A stretch of 59,861 nucleotides of DNA from SW10 sp965657795. Its GTDB lineage: Bacteria > Verrucomicrobiota > Verrucomicrobiia > Verrucomicrobiales > Akkermansiaceae. Position numbers and translations under genes: made by a program. The DNA lies in assembly GCA_965657795.1 (NCBI GenBank), contig CBFHQJ010000018.1:1-59861 (forward strand), in the 5' to 3' direction. A model generated the notes under the pieces. It had not been told where the DNA came from. It made no database searches and worked only from the letters and a program-made list of their open reading frames with translations. This document shows positions 1-8,440 of this stretch, piece by piece (position 1 is the stretch's first letter; each line of letters begins with the position of its first letter).

Positions 1-96
1 CTTAGACACTTTCTGGAGGCCGTCACATCGAAAACATGGGGCAAATCAGTCAAGTTTTCCCTAGCTGGATGACCCTGTTTCTTCACAATCTCAGTT

Positions 97-621
97 TCAA
101 GATCGTGAGGATGATCCAGATGTCATATCGGAGCCCAGCATGTCCAGAACTGTCTTGAATCGATCCAAATTGGCCTCGTCAGCAACGCAGAGATCTTCGT
201 GGCATTCCAGCACATGAGCCTCCTTGTCACCCTCACTCTTAGCTTCAATGAGTTCGAGATCTGCGCGAGCTTCGTCCATTTTGCCGAGCCACGGTCCCTG
301 CTTGGGCTCGATGCTCATGAGATGCTGCAAGCCAAGTTCTTTGAGCGACGCCTTTGTTTTCTGAGTCGTTCCGACGATGGCGATTTTGCCCTCTTTGTTC
401 TTTCGGAACCCAATTCCCAATCCTGCCAACATTCCCATGAAGGTGGAATCCATGCCGGGGCAGGCTTCGAGATCGATGACGAAATCGCTCACCCCATCTT
501 CCATGGATGATTCGATGAAGGACTTGATAATGGGGCTCTCAAGAAAAGTCCCCCGCCCTTCGGGTCTGATCCAGACGTGGGACTCAAAGGGTTTTGTGAA
601 AATTGGTGACGGATCTTTCAT
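97..621 (-). CDS. STAS-domain protein (anti-sigma factor antagonist-like)
   Basis: The first 110 or so residues look like a STAS domain, the fold of SpoIIAA-type anti-sigma antagonists. A predicted beta strand (FVIDLEACPGMDSTFMG) ends in the characteristic D-S-T segment near residue 58, where SpoIIAA-like proteins carry the regulatory phosphorylated Ser or Thr. The remaining C-terminal 60 residues are acidic and end in a Ser-rich tail, and I recognise no domain there. At 174 residues it is longer than a minimal STAS protein of about 110. It lies 31 bp downstream of menA on the same strand, so it may be the last gene of that cluster. A partner-switching kinase or phosphatase is not visible in the window, so the partner is unknown. 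The STAS call is fairly sure; the role is inferred. Confidence 0.75.
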   Translation of the reverse strand: MKDPSPIFTKPFESHVWIRPEGRGTFLESPIIKSFIESSMEDGVSDFVIDLEACPGMDSTFMGMLAGLGIGFRKNKEGKIAIVGTTQKTKASLKELGLQHLMSIEPKQGPWLGKMDEARADLELIEAKSEGDKEAHVLECHEDLCVADEANLDRFKTVLDMLGSDMTSGSSSRS

Positions 622-652
622 AGGTGTAATTTCAACATAGCCCTCGGCTCAC

Positions 653-1525
653 CTAGGTCAATGCCGAGCAGAAATGTTGTGCCGTTACAAATAAAATGAG
701 GTGCAACGCGGAGAGACCAAGAAGGCTCGAAGGAACCCCATCAGATTTAAGAAGTCGTGACTCCAGAAGCAGGAAGACGAGCCCTAAAGTGAAGGATGCC
801 CCGAACCAGCACCCGGAATCCTGGAAAGCCAGAACAAGGAATGAAGGTAGGATCGTCATAAAGCAGATTAGAAACATCACCGGCTTCCTCCCCCATCGGA
901 CGACAAGAGTGCGTTTGTTGGCGGCCCGGTCCTCCTCCAGATCCCGGTAATTATTGACCGCGATGAGGACCGCCGAAAGACATCCAATTTGGAGGCCCAA
1001 AATCCAGCCCTGCCATGGCCAAAATCCGGTTTGCACAAAGAGGGTTCCCATCACCGCCACGAAGCCAAAAAACAAGATCACGAAGATTTCACCCAAGCCC
1101 CGGTAAGCCAATGGAACTGGCCCTCCGGTGTAACCATAGCTCAGGTAGAGGGATGGAATTCCGATCGCAATGATGGGCCACCCGCGCGCATTGAAGAGAA
1201 GAAAGCCACAGACCAAGGCCTGCAAAAGCATGAACGCGGCTCCGGCATACATCGCTTTTGGACTCAGGAGCCCGCTCGCAGTGGCGCGTGTTGGTCCGAT
1301 TCGCTCGATAGTATCAGCACCTTTGCGGGCATCGATGACATCGTTGAAAAAGTTAGTCGCAATCTGGATGAAAATTGCGCCCATCAACGTTACTACGGCA
1401 AGGCGATACGAGACATCGTAGCCGATAGCATCCACCATGAGGCAGCCGGACCATACCGGCACAATCGCGGCCGGAAGGGTTTTTGGTCTGGCTGCCAACA
1501 GCCAAGCTTTCCAAGCCGGAATCAT
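653..1525 (-). CDS. menA: 1,4-dihydroxy-2-naphthoate polyprenyltransferase
   Basis: This is a UbiA-superfamily integral membrane prenyltransferase. It attaches the polyprenyl tail to 1,4-dihydroxy-2-naphthoate to give demethylmenaquinone. The first Asp-rich motif (NFFNDVIDARKGAD, residues about 58-71) and the second (NNYRDLEED, near residue 190) bind prenyl diphosphate through Mg2+, and several hydrophobic helices surround them. The start is set at the ATG at 1525, giving 290 residues that begin MIPAWKAWLLAARPKTLPA, the usual UbiA beginning. The frame is open further upstream, but that would overlap the end of menB. With this start the gene follows menB by 10 bp, and the MenB-MenA pairing makes MenA a better reading than UbiA or another prenyltransferase. 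Confidence 0.93.
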   Translation of the reverse strand: MIPAWKAWLLAARPKTLPAAIVPVWSGCLMVDAIGYDVSYRLAVVTLMGAIFIQIATNFFNDVIDARKGADTIERIGPTRATASGLLSPKAMYAGAAFMLLQALVCGFLLFNARGWPIIAIGIPSLYLSYGYTGGPVPLAYRGLGEIFVILFFGFVAVMGTLFVQTGFWPWQGWILGLQIGCLSAVLIAVNNYRDLEEDRAANKRTLVVRWGRKPVMFLICFMTILPSFLVLAFQDSGCWFGASFTLGLVFLLLESRLLKSDGVPSSLLGLSALHLILFVTAQHFCSALT

Positions 1526-1535
1526 CTGGATGATC

Positions 1536-2351
1536 CTAAGGCACCCGGGGGAACTTTGAGAAGTCAGGTTTACGCTTTTCGACAAAGGCTTGCTTCCCCT
1601 CCTTGGCCTCTTCGCTCATATAATAAAGCAAGGTCGCATTGCCAGCTAAGTCTAACAAGCCCATCTGGCCATCGCAATCGGCGTTGAGGGCGGACTTCAA
1701 GCAGCGCAGAGCGAGGGGGGAATGGTCAAGCATCTCACGACACCATTTCACGGTTTCTGTTTCAAGGTCAGCAAGAGGGACGACAGTATTTACCAACCCC
1801 ATGTCGAGAGCTTGGGTAGCATCGTATTGGCGGCAGAGATACCAAATCTCCCTCGCCTTTTTTTGACCCACAATCCGAGCTAAATAGCTGGACCCCAGCC
1901 CGCCATCAAACGAGCCAACCTTCGGGCCGGTTTGGCCGAATCGCGCATTGTCAGCTGCGATTGTGAGGTCGCATACAATATGGAGAACGTGTCCGCCACC
2001 GATGGCATATCCCGCCACCATGGCCACTACAGGCTTGGGTAAGCCCCGGATCTTTTTCTGGAGATCGAGCACATTGAGGCGTGGCACTCCGTCGTCACCC
2101 ACGTAGCCTGCATGTCCCCTCACTTTCTGGTCACCGCCAGAACAAAAGGCCTTCTCACCTTCTCCAGTCAGAATGATGACACCGACTTCGTCATCCTGAT
2201 GAGCCAGTTCAAAAGCCAGGAGCAATTCTTTGACCGTCTGAGGCCGAAAGGCATTACGAACCTCGGGGCGGTTGATGGTAATTTTGGCGATCGCGCCATC
2301 CTCGCTCTTCTCGTAGCGAATGTCCTCGTAGTCAGCGGCTGAGTTCCACAT
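1536..2351 (-). CDS. menB: 1,4-dihydroxy-2-naphthoyl-CoA synthase
   Basis: This is a crotonase-fold enzyme that closes the second ring in menaquinone biosynthesis, converting o-succinylbenzoyl-CoA to 1,4-dihydroxy-2-naphthoyl-CoA. Family marks are the NRPEVRNAFRP segment near residue 28, the oxyanion-hole segments CSGGDQK (about 70) and GYAIGGGHVLH (about 114), and the MenB-specific stretch GQTGPKVGSFDGG (about 139-151). The 271-residue length is normal. It is the upstream partner of menA on the minus strand. The ATG at 2351 gives MWNSAADYEDIRYE, a typical MenB N-terminus. Other men genes are not in the window, so the pathway is evidently dispersed or continues elsewhere. Confidence 0.95.
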   Translation of the reverse strand: MWNSAADYEDIRYEKSEDGAIAKITINRPEVRNAFRPQTVKELLLAFELAHQDDEVGVIILTGEGEKAFCSGGDQKVRGHAGYVGDDGVPRLNVLDLQKKIRGLPKPVVAMVAGYAIGGGHVLHIVCDLTIAADNARFGQTGPKVGSFDGGLGSSYLARIVGQKKAREIWYLCRQYDATQALDMGLVNTVVPLADLETETVKWCREMLDHSPLALRCLKSALNADCDGQMGLLDLAGNATLLYYMSEEAKEGKQAFVEKRKPDFSKFPRVP

Positions 2352-2389
2352 GCCGGATCCTCGTGCCGGGATGTCGAGGACGCAACGCC

Positions 2390-3214
2390 CTAATTCAACT
2401 TATCTCCGCACTTCCGACAATATTTCGCGTCATGGAGATGACCGTGCACGCCACAGCCAGGGCAAGCCTCGCTCGTCGGGTCGCCCAGATGACTCCGCAA
2501 GAGCTCCGAAGTAACGATTCCGGTTGGCACAGCAATAATGGCGTAACCCGTCAGAACATAGACTGCGGTGAGCATTTTCCCGATGGTCGTGATAGCCACC
2601 ATATCCCCGTAGCCCACGGTGGTGATCGAGACGATCGCGTAATAAATACTGATCGGAATATTGGTAAAATGGGTTCCCTCCTCCCCTGATTCCACCAGGT
2701 ACATCAAGGTTCCGGCGAGAACCGAAAAGAGTAAAACGGTGAAAAAGAAGACGAAAATTTTGGCTCTGCTTTGAACCAAACCCCTCATGATGGTCTCGCC
2801 TCCGCGGACATGGCTCACCATCTTCAAAACACGGAACATTCTCAGAAGCCTGAGAATTCGAATCACCATCAGCGAGTGGGCTCCGGGCAGCAAAATCGCG
2901 AGGTAAGTCGGTAGGCACGAAAGTAAATCGACGATTCCGTAAAAGCTGGTGACGTAGCGCACGGGCCTCCTGACCAGCGCGATTCGCAAAACGTATTCGG
3001 CCGTAAAAAGAATGGTGAACCCCCACTCAGCAACTTTAAGGATTCCCCCGTATTTCTCTCGAATGCTATCCACGCTTTCGAGTGAAACTGCGATAACACT
3101 GAGCACGATTGCCCAGAGCAAAATGACATCAAAGAACTTTCCGAGCGGAGTCTCCGCTTCGAAAACAATTCGCCATAAGCGTTCCTTAAGACTTTCAGGC
3201 TTTTTCTCTTCCAC
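2390..3214 (-). CDS. Voltage-gated-type K+ channel with C-terminal zinc ribbon
   Basis: This is a six-helix ion channel. S1 and S2 span roughly residues 25-85 and S3 follows near 95. S4 carries regularly spaced arginines (RILRLLRMFRVLK, about 119-131), as expected of a voltage sensor. S5 is followed by a pore loop with the K+ selectivity filter TTVGYGD (about 198-204) and then S6. After S6 come two CxxC-type pairs (CPGC and CRKC) that should form a small zinc ribbon at the extreme C-terminus. At 274 residues it resembles short bacterial Kv channels. It should sit in the inner membrane and conduct K+. It lies 38 bp upstream of menB on the same strand, which need not imply a functional link. 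Confidence 0.88.
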   Translation of the reverse strand: MEEKKPESLKERLWRIVFEAETPLGKFFDVILLWAIVLSVIAVSLESVDSIREKYGGILKVAEWGFTILFTAEYVLRIALVRRPVRYVTSFYGIVDLLSCLPTYLAILLPGAHSLMVIRILRLLRMFRVLKMVSHVRGGETIMRGLVQSRAKIFVFFFTVLLFSVLAGTLMYLVESGEEGTHFTNIPISIYYAIVSITTVGYGDMVAITTIGKMLTAVYVLTGYAIIAVPTGIVTSELLRSHLGDPTSEACPGCGVHGHLHDAKYCRKCGDKLN

Positions 3215-3298
3215 GCCGCCGATTCTAAATGTTTCCTCACCCGAGCACCAGAAGACTCTTATCGCTAAGATTCGCGGCTCTCGATACGTTTTTGAATC

Positions 3299-5533
3299 GT
3301 GAAATCGTTTCTCCTCCTCCTGACGACCGCAAGTGCGTTGGCTCTCCCTCCCCTGGAGAAAGCGCGCGAGGTTTTAGGATCAGCTGAAACCAAGCGCAGA
3401 GAGGCGTTCACCCAGGAAATTTGGAGATCAGGTCGCGAGGCCATCCCCCTTTTGACAAAGCTCGCTCAGGACGAAAATCCCGAAGTATTCCGGCGGGCTC
3501 GATACGTTCTTCAGCGACTACGAATGGGTTTGGAGCCGGATTCCCCACCTGAACTTCTCAACTTGGCTGAAGCGGTGAACCTGGCTGCACCGGAATTTCG
3601 AGCCACCAAACTCGGCGAGCTTCTTGATCACCCGCAGGGTGCGAGAGCTGCGCTCGTGTTTTTGGATGGTTGGGCCGTTGATCCCCGAATGCCCGCAGAG
3701 GAGATCTTCAAACTCGCGGAAGTCGTGACCAGTGCGATTCTGGATCTTCGCAGTTCTTGGCGGGATTTTTTAACAGCTGATCTCTCTCCTCGTTGTCGGG
3801 GCATCATTATTGCAGCACTCTCGTGGGAGGATCTCCCGATGAAATCGCGGATGATCACCAATCTGGCACGCAAGCAAACGAAAGAAGTCTTTGAGATGGC
3901 GATCACCTGCCCCGATCAAATCGCGATAGAGGCTTACACCGAGATGGCGAGAATCGCGACCATCAACGGTGATGTCCCGTTGGCGCTACGTATCTTGGCC
4001 GCCGGCCTTCATCAGGATACTTCCCATGACTTGGCAAGAGCCATCGCTTTCCTCGAAGTCGCTGCCGGGGTTCCGCCCCTTGATTACGACGGGAATTGGA
4101 TCAATGAACTCGATATCTTCCGGGCCCGGGCACGACGGGATTTTGATAAAATCCTTAAACTCGCCTCCAAGCCCAAGATAGGTCCCGTTTTGGCCTACGA
4201 AAGCAATCTCATCGCGGGTTCACTGACCTTGCCCTCCAATGAAGACGGGGTGGAGTTTCCCGCGACCACCTCACTGGCCGCCATTCATCAATCATTCGGG
4301 AAGCCACCTGGCGAACCGGATATCGAAGCCCTCACCTCGTCGGTCTTGATCGATTGGCCGGAGCTTGCCCGCACACTGATGAATCTTGCCTGCCCGCTGG
4401 AAGCCGCTGAGAAACTGGCATCAGAAGATCAGATGATCACCGCAACAGGTCTTCTTTGGCGAAGCAACCTACGTGATGAAGCGCTCGAACTCGGAAAGAA
4501 TACTCTATCGGGACTTGATGACAAACAACACACCCGGATGAGATTAACTTTAGCCTCCTTGTGGTTTGAAGCGGGTCATCGAGAGAAAGCACGCGAATAC
4601 TTCGAACCAGTGATCACGGCTGGAATTCAGCAAGAAACTCGACTTGGGGCTGCATTAAAACTCGGCCGGAAGTTCTTCTCCCGGGAAGAGCTCCTCCCAT
4701 TGGCATCCGGGCTGATGTCCAAACAAGCCTATCAAAGAGCCCCATCGATCGCGGGGCTGCTCTCCTATCATCCCAAGGTTTCCACCTACTGGTATGAATA
4801 TTTTCGAGAAAAGGATCCGGCGCAGTCGCCTTTGGTGATCTTGAATCAGGTTGATAAGTTTCTTTCGGCACAAAAAGAGGACGCCCAAACCATTATCGAA
4901 AAGCAAATCGCGGATTCCACAAAAGCACGACTTTTGCCCACCGACGTTCTCTACCAACAGGCTCTCTTTCTTAAGCTTCCAGAAGCTTTGGAAATCGTTG
5001 AAACCGCAGCTTGGTATCAGATCTCAACCACCGATCTACTCTCCATTATCAGCGATGAAGGCTGGCCGATGGAGACCCGCAGGCAAGCTCTCACGACCGC
5101 TCTGACGTTCGATCCAGCAAACATCGTTTTGCACTGGTTCAACCAGCAACTGAATCAGGTAACGCTTCCTGTCGAGTTGCATTTGCCAACTTTGGCCGAT
5201 CCCGGATTGGCCCTGCAACTCGCGACCCATACCGGGAAACGTAAAACGATCATGTTGTGTGCCGAGCTCGCAAACCACCTCGATTTCCAAGCTGTGCGCT
5301 GCCTAACGCTGTTGGGGGAGTCATTGCTCAATAGCGATCAACCGGAGGACGCGGCTCGATATCTACAGGCAGCCATTTGTGGAGAAATCTCAACGGGGCC
5401 CCAGCCGGCAACCCCCATTCAATCATCTCTGGATAAGCTCGCGAACTACTTCAAGGCGCGAAAGCTCGTCGCAGATACTCCGGAGGAGGTAGCTATTTGG
5501 AGTGAGCGACTCGGTCGAATCGGACGCAATTAG
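3299..5533 (+). CDS. Exported helical-repeat (HEAT/TPR-like) protein, function unknown
   Basis: The protein begins at a GTG (3299) with a clear signal peptide (MKSFLLLLTTASALA). It continues as a long, almost wholly helical protein of 744 residues. Near residues 45-75 is a HEAT-like segment (REAIPLLTKLAQDENPEVF, then RRARYVLQRL), as in many exported Verrucomicrobia and Planctomycetes proteins. Later parts have TPR/SEL-like alternation of Ala, Leu and charged residues, for example near 405-450 and 690-715. No catalytic motif is visible. It probably works as a periplasmic scaffold or binding protein. The gene is divergent from the K+ channel gene and its stop overlaps by 4 bp that of the convergent lipoprotein gene. 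Confidence 0.8.
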   Translation: MKSFLLLLTTASALALPPLEKAREVLGSAETKRREAFTQEIWRSGREAIPLLTKLAQDENPEVFRRARYVLQRLRMGLEPDSPPELLNLAEAVNLAAPEFRATKLGELLDHPQGARAALVFLDGWAVDPRMPAEEIFKLAEVVTSAILDLRSSWRDFLTADLSPRCRGIIIAALSWEDLPMKSRMITNLARKQTKEVFEMAITCPDQIAIEAYTEMARIATINGDVPLALRILAAGLHQDTSHDLARAIAFLEVAAGVPPLDYDGNWINELDIFRARARRDFDKILKLASKPKIGPVLAYESNLIAGSLTLPSNEDGVEFPATTSLAAIHQSFGKPPGEPDIEALTSSVLIDWPELARTLMNLACPLEAAEKLASEDQMITATGLLWRSNLRDEALELGKNTLSGLDDKQHTRMRLTLASLWFEAGHREKAREYFEPVITAGIQQETRLGAALKLGRKFFSREELLPLASGLMSKQAYQRAPSIAGLLSYHPKVSTYWYEYFREKDPAQSPLVILNQVDKFLSAQKEDAQTIIEKQIADSTKARLLPTDVLYQQALFLKLPEALEIVETAAWYQISTTDLLSIISDEGWPMETRRQALTTALTFDPANIVLHWFNQQLNQVTLPVELHLPTLADPGLALQLATHTGKRKTIMLCAELANHLDFQAVRCLTLLGESLLNSDQPEDAARYLQAAICGEISTGPQPATPIQSSLDKLANYFKARKLVADTPEEVAIWSERLGRIGRN

Positions 5534-6141
5534 CGGCCGAGCAAACTCTTCGCCTGCCCCATCGAGAGACTGCGATATTCGTCGCTCTCAATGATCTTCA
5601 CTCTGCGCCAGCCATCCCGCGCTTGACGGTCGACGTAAGCACTCGATCCCGTGGAAACGGCACGACCACTTTCGGTGGCATTGCCGGTCCGATAAGAACC
5701 TGTTCCGAACCCTTTACCTGCTGCGCTCGCGACCTTTTTAGACTGGCTTGATTCGCGTCCACCGAACCAGGATTTTCGGCCCGATTTGCGGTAGCCGCTG
5801 GTTTTGTAAGAACCAGTACTGTAATCCTTCGCACCCGCCCAAGTCTGCTTGTTGTAGGACTTCTGGAGATAGGCCGGCGCCTTGGAATTCGCATTGGCAT
5901 AGGCGGAACTCGCCCGTTGCTCGAACTGGCTTCGTTTTCCGCCGGTGATCAGGCCGTTATCCCCCTGTTCAACATCGCTCTTCTTGAAAGCGAAAGGATT
6001 GTTGCTGCCATCCTTGCCGATCTCCACCTTGCGGGCACCTGTCGGCTCGGGCGCAGTCAGCCCGGTTTCACTGTCAGAACTGGAGCAAGAAGCTAGTCCA
6101 AAACCGAGGATAAGAAGACAAAAGAAACGCTGCACCCCCAA
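5530..6141 (-). CDS. Gly/Ser/Tyr-rich lipoprotein, function unknown
   Basis: A type II signal peptide with a lipobox (LASC, Cys near residue 19) followed by serines predicts a lipid-anchored envelope protein. The body of the 203-residue protein is low in hydrophobics and rich in Gly, Ser, Lys and Tyr. It has imperfect repeats of the form G-S-Y-K/R-T-G/S (TGSYKTSGYRKSG, then GTGSYRTG). The last 30 residues (DGWRRVKIIESDEYRSLSM) look more ordered and may be the conserved functional end. I do not recognise the family. It lies 45 bp downstream of the sugar operon on the same strand and may be read through from it, but the content suggests an unrelated envelope role. Confidence 0.75.
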   Translation of the reverse strand: MGVQRFFCLLILGFGLASCSSSDSETGLTAPEPTGARKVEIGKDGSNNPFAFKKSDVEQGDNGLITGGKRSQFEQRASSAYANANSKAPAYLQKSYNKQTWAGAKDYSTGSYKTSGYRKSGRKSWFGGRESSQSKKVASAAGKGFGTGSYRTGNATESGRAVSTGSSAYVDRQARDGWRRVKIIESDEYRSLSMGQAKSLLGR

Positions 6142-6186
6142 TTCGTAGTGATGCAGCGTGGAAAATTCAAGACCGGAGATTCGAAG

Positions 6187-7341
6187 CTAAAGATCAAGTT
6201 TGGTCCAAGCAGCGTTGTTTTGCGATGACTCGACACACGCTCCGATGAAAGCCACGCCGGCAACACCATCGTCGACGGTTGGGAAATCGTATCCACCTTC
6301 GGGAGCGGCATTGCGATCGATTTGATCACTGATTGCCTTTGCCGCAGCAAGATAGACGTTGGCAAAGGCTTCGATAAAGCCTTCAGGATGAGCAAACGGT
6401 GTTCTGGAATTCTCTTGGGCAGCCGAACCGAGGTAATCGTTACCGCGACGATAGGTCTTCCTCGGAGCGTTGGCGTATTTGACAATGAGCTCGTTGGGAT
6501 CCTCCTGATGCCATTCCAAGGAAGCTTTCGTACCGTAAACGCGAATATTCAGGTTGTTCTCGTCTCCGTTGGAAATTTGAGACGCGTAAATGATCCCTTT
6601 TACTCCGTCAGTGAATCGGACGAGGCAATTACCATCGTCATCCAGCTCACGGCCCGGAATAAAAGCCGTCAATTCAGCTGCCAACTCATCCACCTCCAAG
6701 CCGGTGATGTATTTCGTCAGATTGTGAGCGTGGGTTCCGATGTCCCCCATGCAATTCGATTTCCCGGCGATCTTAGGATCAGCGCGCCAGTTTGAAATTG
6801 CGCCCGAGCCTTCCCCTTCAACATCGCCCACCGCATATCCCTGCGGATACTCGGCCACGACTTTAAGCAAGCGACCCAGTTCACCGTCTTTGACCATGCG
6901 ACGGGCTTCCTTAACCATGGGATAGCCGGTGTAGTTGTGAGTGAGCGCGAAAACGAGCCCCGAGTCTTCCACGATTTTCTTCAGCTCTTTGGCCTGAACG
7001 AGATCAACGGTCAGCGGCTTGTCGCAGATGACGTTGATTCCGGCATCAAGGAAGCACTTGGCCACCGCAAAATGCAGGTGGTTCTGCACAACGATGGAGA
7101 CAAAATCGATCCCGTCTTCACGAGCAGCTTCGGCCTTCGCCATTTCCTCGTAACTTCCATAAGCGCGATCCGGGTCAATGAAGAAGTCCTGGCCTGAAAG
7201 CTTTGACTTCTCGGGGTCGGACGAAAACGCGCCTGCGACCAACTCGATTTTACCGTCAAGGTTGGCCGCCATGCGGTGGACCTGTCCGATGAAGGCTCCA
7301 CGGCCGCCGCCGACCATTCCCATTCTTAATTTGCGATTCAT
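6187..7341 (-). CDS. Gfo/Idh/MocA-family oxidoreductase
   Basis: This is an NAD(P)-dependent sugar dehydrogenase-like protein. An N-terminal Rossmann fold has the dinucleotide loop GMVGGGRGAF (residues about 8-17). The family Lys sits in CDKPLT (about 107), and a C-terminal alpha/beta substrate domain contains GDIGTHAHNLTKY. The 384-residue length is typical of the larger family members found in Verrucomicrobia and Planctomycetes sugar-use loci. It is the last of five closely spaced genes starting with xylA, 6 bp after a second family member, so a sugar or inositol-like substrate is likely. The exact substrate cannot be read from sequence. Confidence 0.88.
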   Translation of the reverse strand: MNRKLRMGMVGGGRGAFIGQVHRMAANLDGKIELVAGAFSSDPEKSKLSGQDFFIDPDRAYGSYEEMAKAEAAREDGIDFVSIVVQNHLHFAVAKCFLDAGINVICDKPLTVDLVQAKELKKIVEDSGLVFALTHNYTGYPMVKEARRMVKDGELGRLLKVVAEYPQGYAVGDVEGEGSGAISNWRADPKIAGKSNCMGDIGTHAHNLTKYITGLEVDELAAELTAFIPGRELDDDGNCLVRFTDGVKGIIYASQISNGDENNLNIRVYGTKASLEWHQEDPNELIVKYANAPRKTYRRGNDYLGSAAQENSRTPFAHPEGFIEAFANVYLAAAKAISDQIDRNAAPEGGYDFPTVDDGVAGVAFIGACVESSQNNAAWTKLDL

Positions 7342-7347
7342 GGCGTC

Positions 7348-8427
7348 TTAGAGGGAGATGGCGTTGCCGGTATTGGATGACTCGTAAATGGCATCGATGA
7401 TCGTCATCAGATGCAGAGCCTGCTCCGGGGTGTTGAGTGGTTCGGCTTTACCTTCGAGAGCCTCCACAAAGTTGGCAGCCGAATCAATGCGCCCCATATC
7501 TTCGCAGAAGGGGTGTTCATAAACGGTGTCGACAGGCTTCTCTCCGTCCTGGGTGTAGAGCTCAAAAGTATCGACGGCGGTTTCGTCGATTCCATCTTCC
7601 TCGAAGAGTCGCTCGACCTTGCCGCCGGCCTTTGTGCCCTGGAAAACAACCGAGACTTCCTCGCGTTTCACCATCTCCGCCCACGACACCTGAAGCGTCA
7701 GAATTTGACCTGTGTCAAAAGTGACAAAACCGTGAGCCGCAGCCTCAACGTCGGTGACGCCATCAGCACGGTCCGGAATTCCCCAAGGACCTTTGAACCG
7801 GGAGTCTCCCATGAAGGTGTCAAAAGTCTTGCCGAGCACATTGGTCGGCTTAGGGTAACCCATGAAGTAGAGAGCAAGGTCGATCATGTGCAGAAGATCG
7901 ATGGTCGCACCTCCTCCAGCGAGTGCTTTCGTGGTAAACCAACCACCGAAGCCCGGGATACCGGTCCGGCGGATCCACTTCGACTGAGCGGAGTTAATGG
8001 CACCAATTTCACCGGCATCAATTCGCTTTTTGAGGTCAACCGACTCAGGACGAGCCCGATTGTTAAAGTTGAACATCAAGGTCTTTCCGGCGGCTTCAGA
8101 AGCCACGATCATTCCCTTAACCTCACCCGCATTGAGGGCCGGTGGCTTTTCACAAAATACGTGTTTTCCCGCGTTAAGGCATTGGATTGCAAGAGGAGCG
8201 TGAAATTTATTGGGGACAATAATACTCACCGCATCAAGAGAAGGATCGCTCAACATCTCCGCGACATCAGTGTAAGTCGTGGATACGTCGTACTTCTCGG
8301 CAGCGGCCTTGGCGGCCTCTTCGCTCATGTCGCAGACTGCGGCGACTTCGGCGCCAGCTTTCACAAAGCCGGCGTGATGATACTGGAGCATTCCTCCTGC
8401 TCCGATGACTCCAATTTTAAGTGACAT
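7348..8427 (-). CDS. Gfo/Idh/MocA-family oxidoreductase
   Basis: This is a second NAD(P)-dependent oxidoreductase of the same family as its neighbour but clearly divergent from it. The Rossmann loop is GVIGAGGM right after the start, and the family motif is FCEKPPALN. The start is placed at the ATG at 8427 (MSLKIGVIGAGG, 359 residues). The frame is open to 8481, but that would overlap the epimerase gene and puts 18 non-conserved residues before the fold. It is fourth in the xylA-led operon, 13 bp from the epimerase gene upstream and 6 bp from the next oxidoreductase. Two dehydrogenases with an epimerase suggest interconversion of an unusual sugar feeding xylose or xylulose, or oxidation and re-reduction at a carbon. 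That is inference from the operon. Confidence 0.88.
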   Translation of the reverse strand: MSLKIGVIGAGGMLQYHHAGFVKAGAEVAAVCDMSEEAAKAAAEKYDVSTTYTDVAEMLSDPSLDAVSIIVPNKFHAPLAIQCLNAGKHVFCEKPPALNAGEVKGMIVASEAAGKTLMFNFNNRARPESVDLKKRIDAGEIGAINSAQSKWIRRTGIPGFGGWFTTKALAGGGATIDLLHMIDLALYFMGYPKPTNVLGKTFDTFMGDSRFKGPWGIPDRADGVTDVEAAAHGFVTFDTGQILTLQVSWAEMVKREEVSVVFQGTKAGGKVERLFEEDGIDETAVDTFELYTQDGEKPVDTVYEHPFCEDMGRIDSAANFVEALEGKAEPLNTPEQALHLMTIIDAIYESSNTGNAISL

Positions 8428-8440
8428 AACTTTATGAATT

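Noticed and set aside
7411..8424. A 337-codon open frame on the plus strand
   Set aside because: It is exactly antisense to a well-supported oxidoreductase gene, has no recognisable motif, and looks like a codon-bias shadow.
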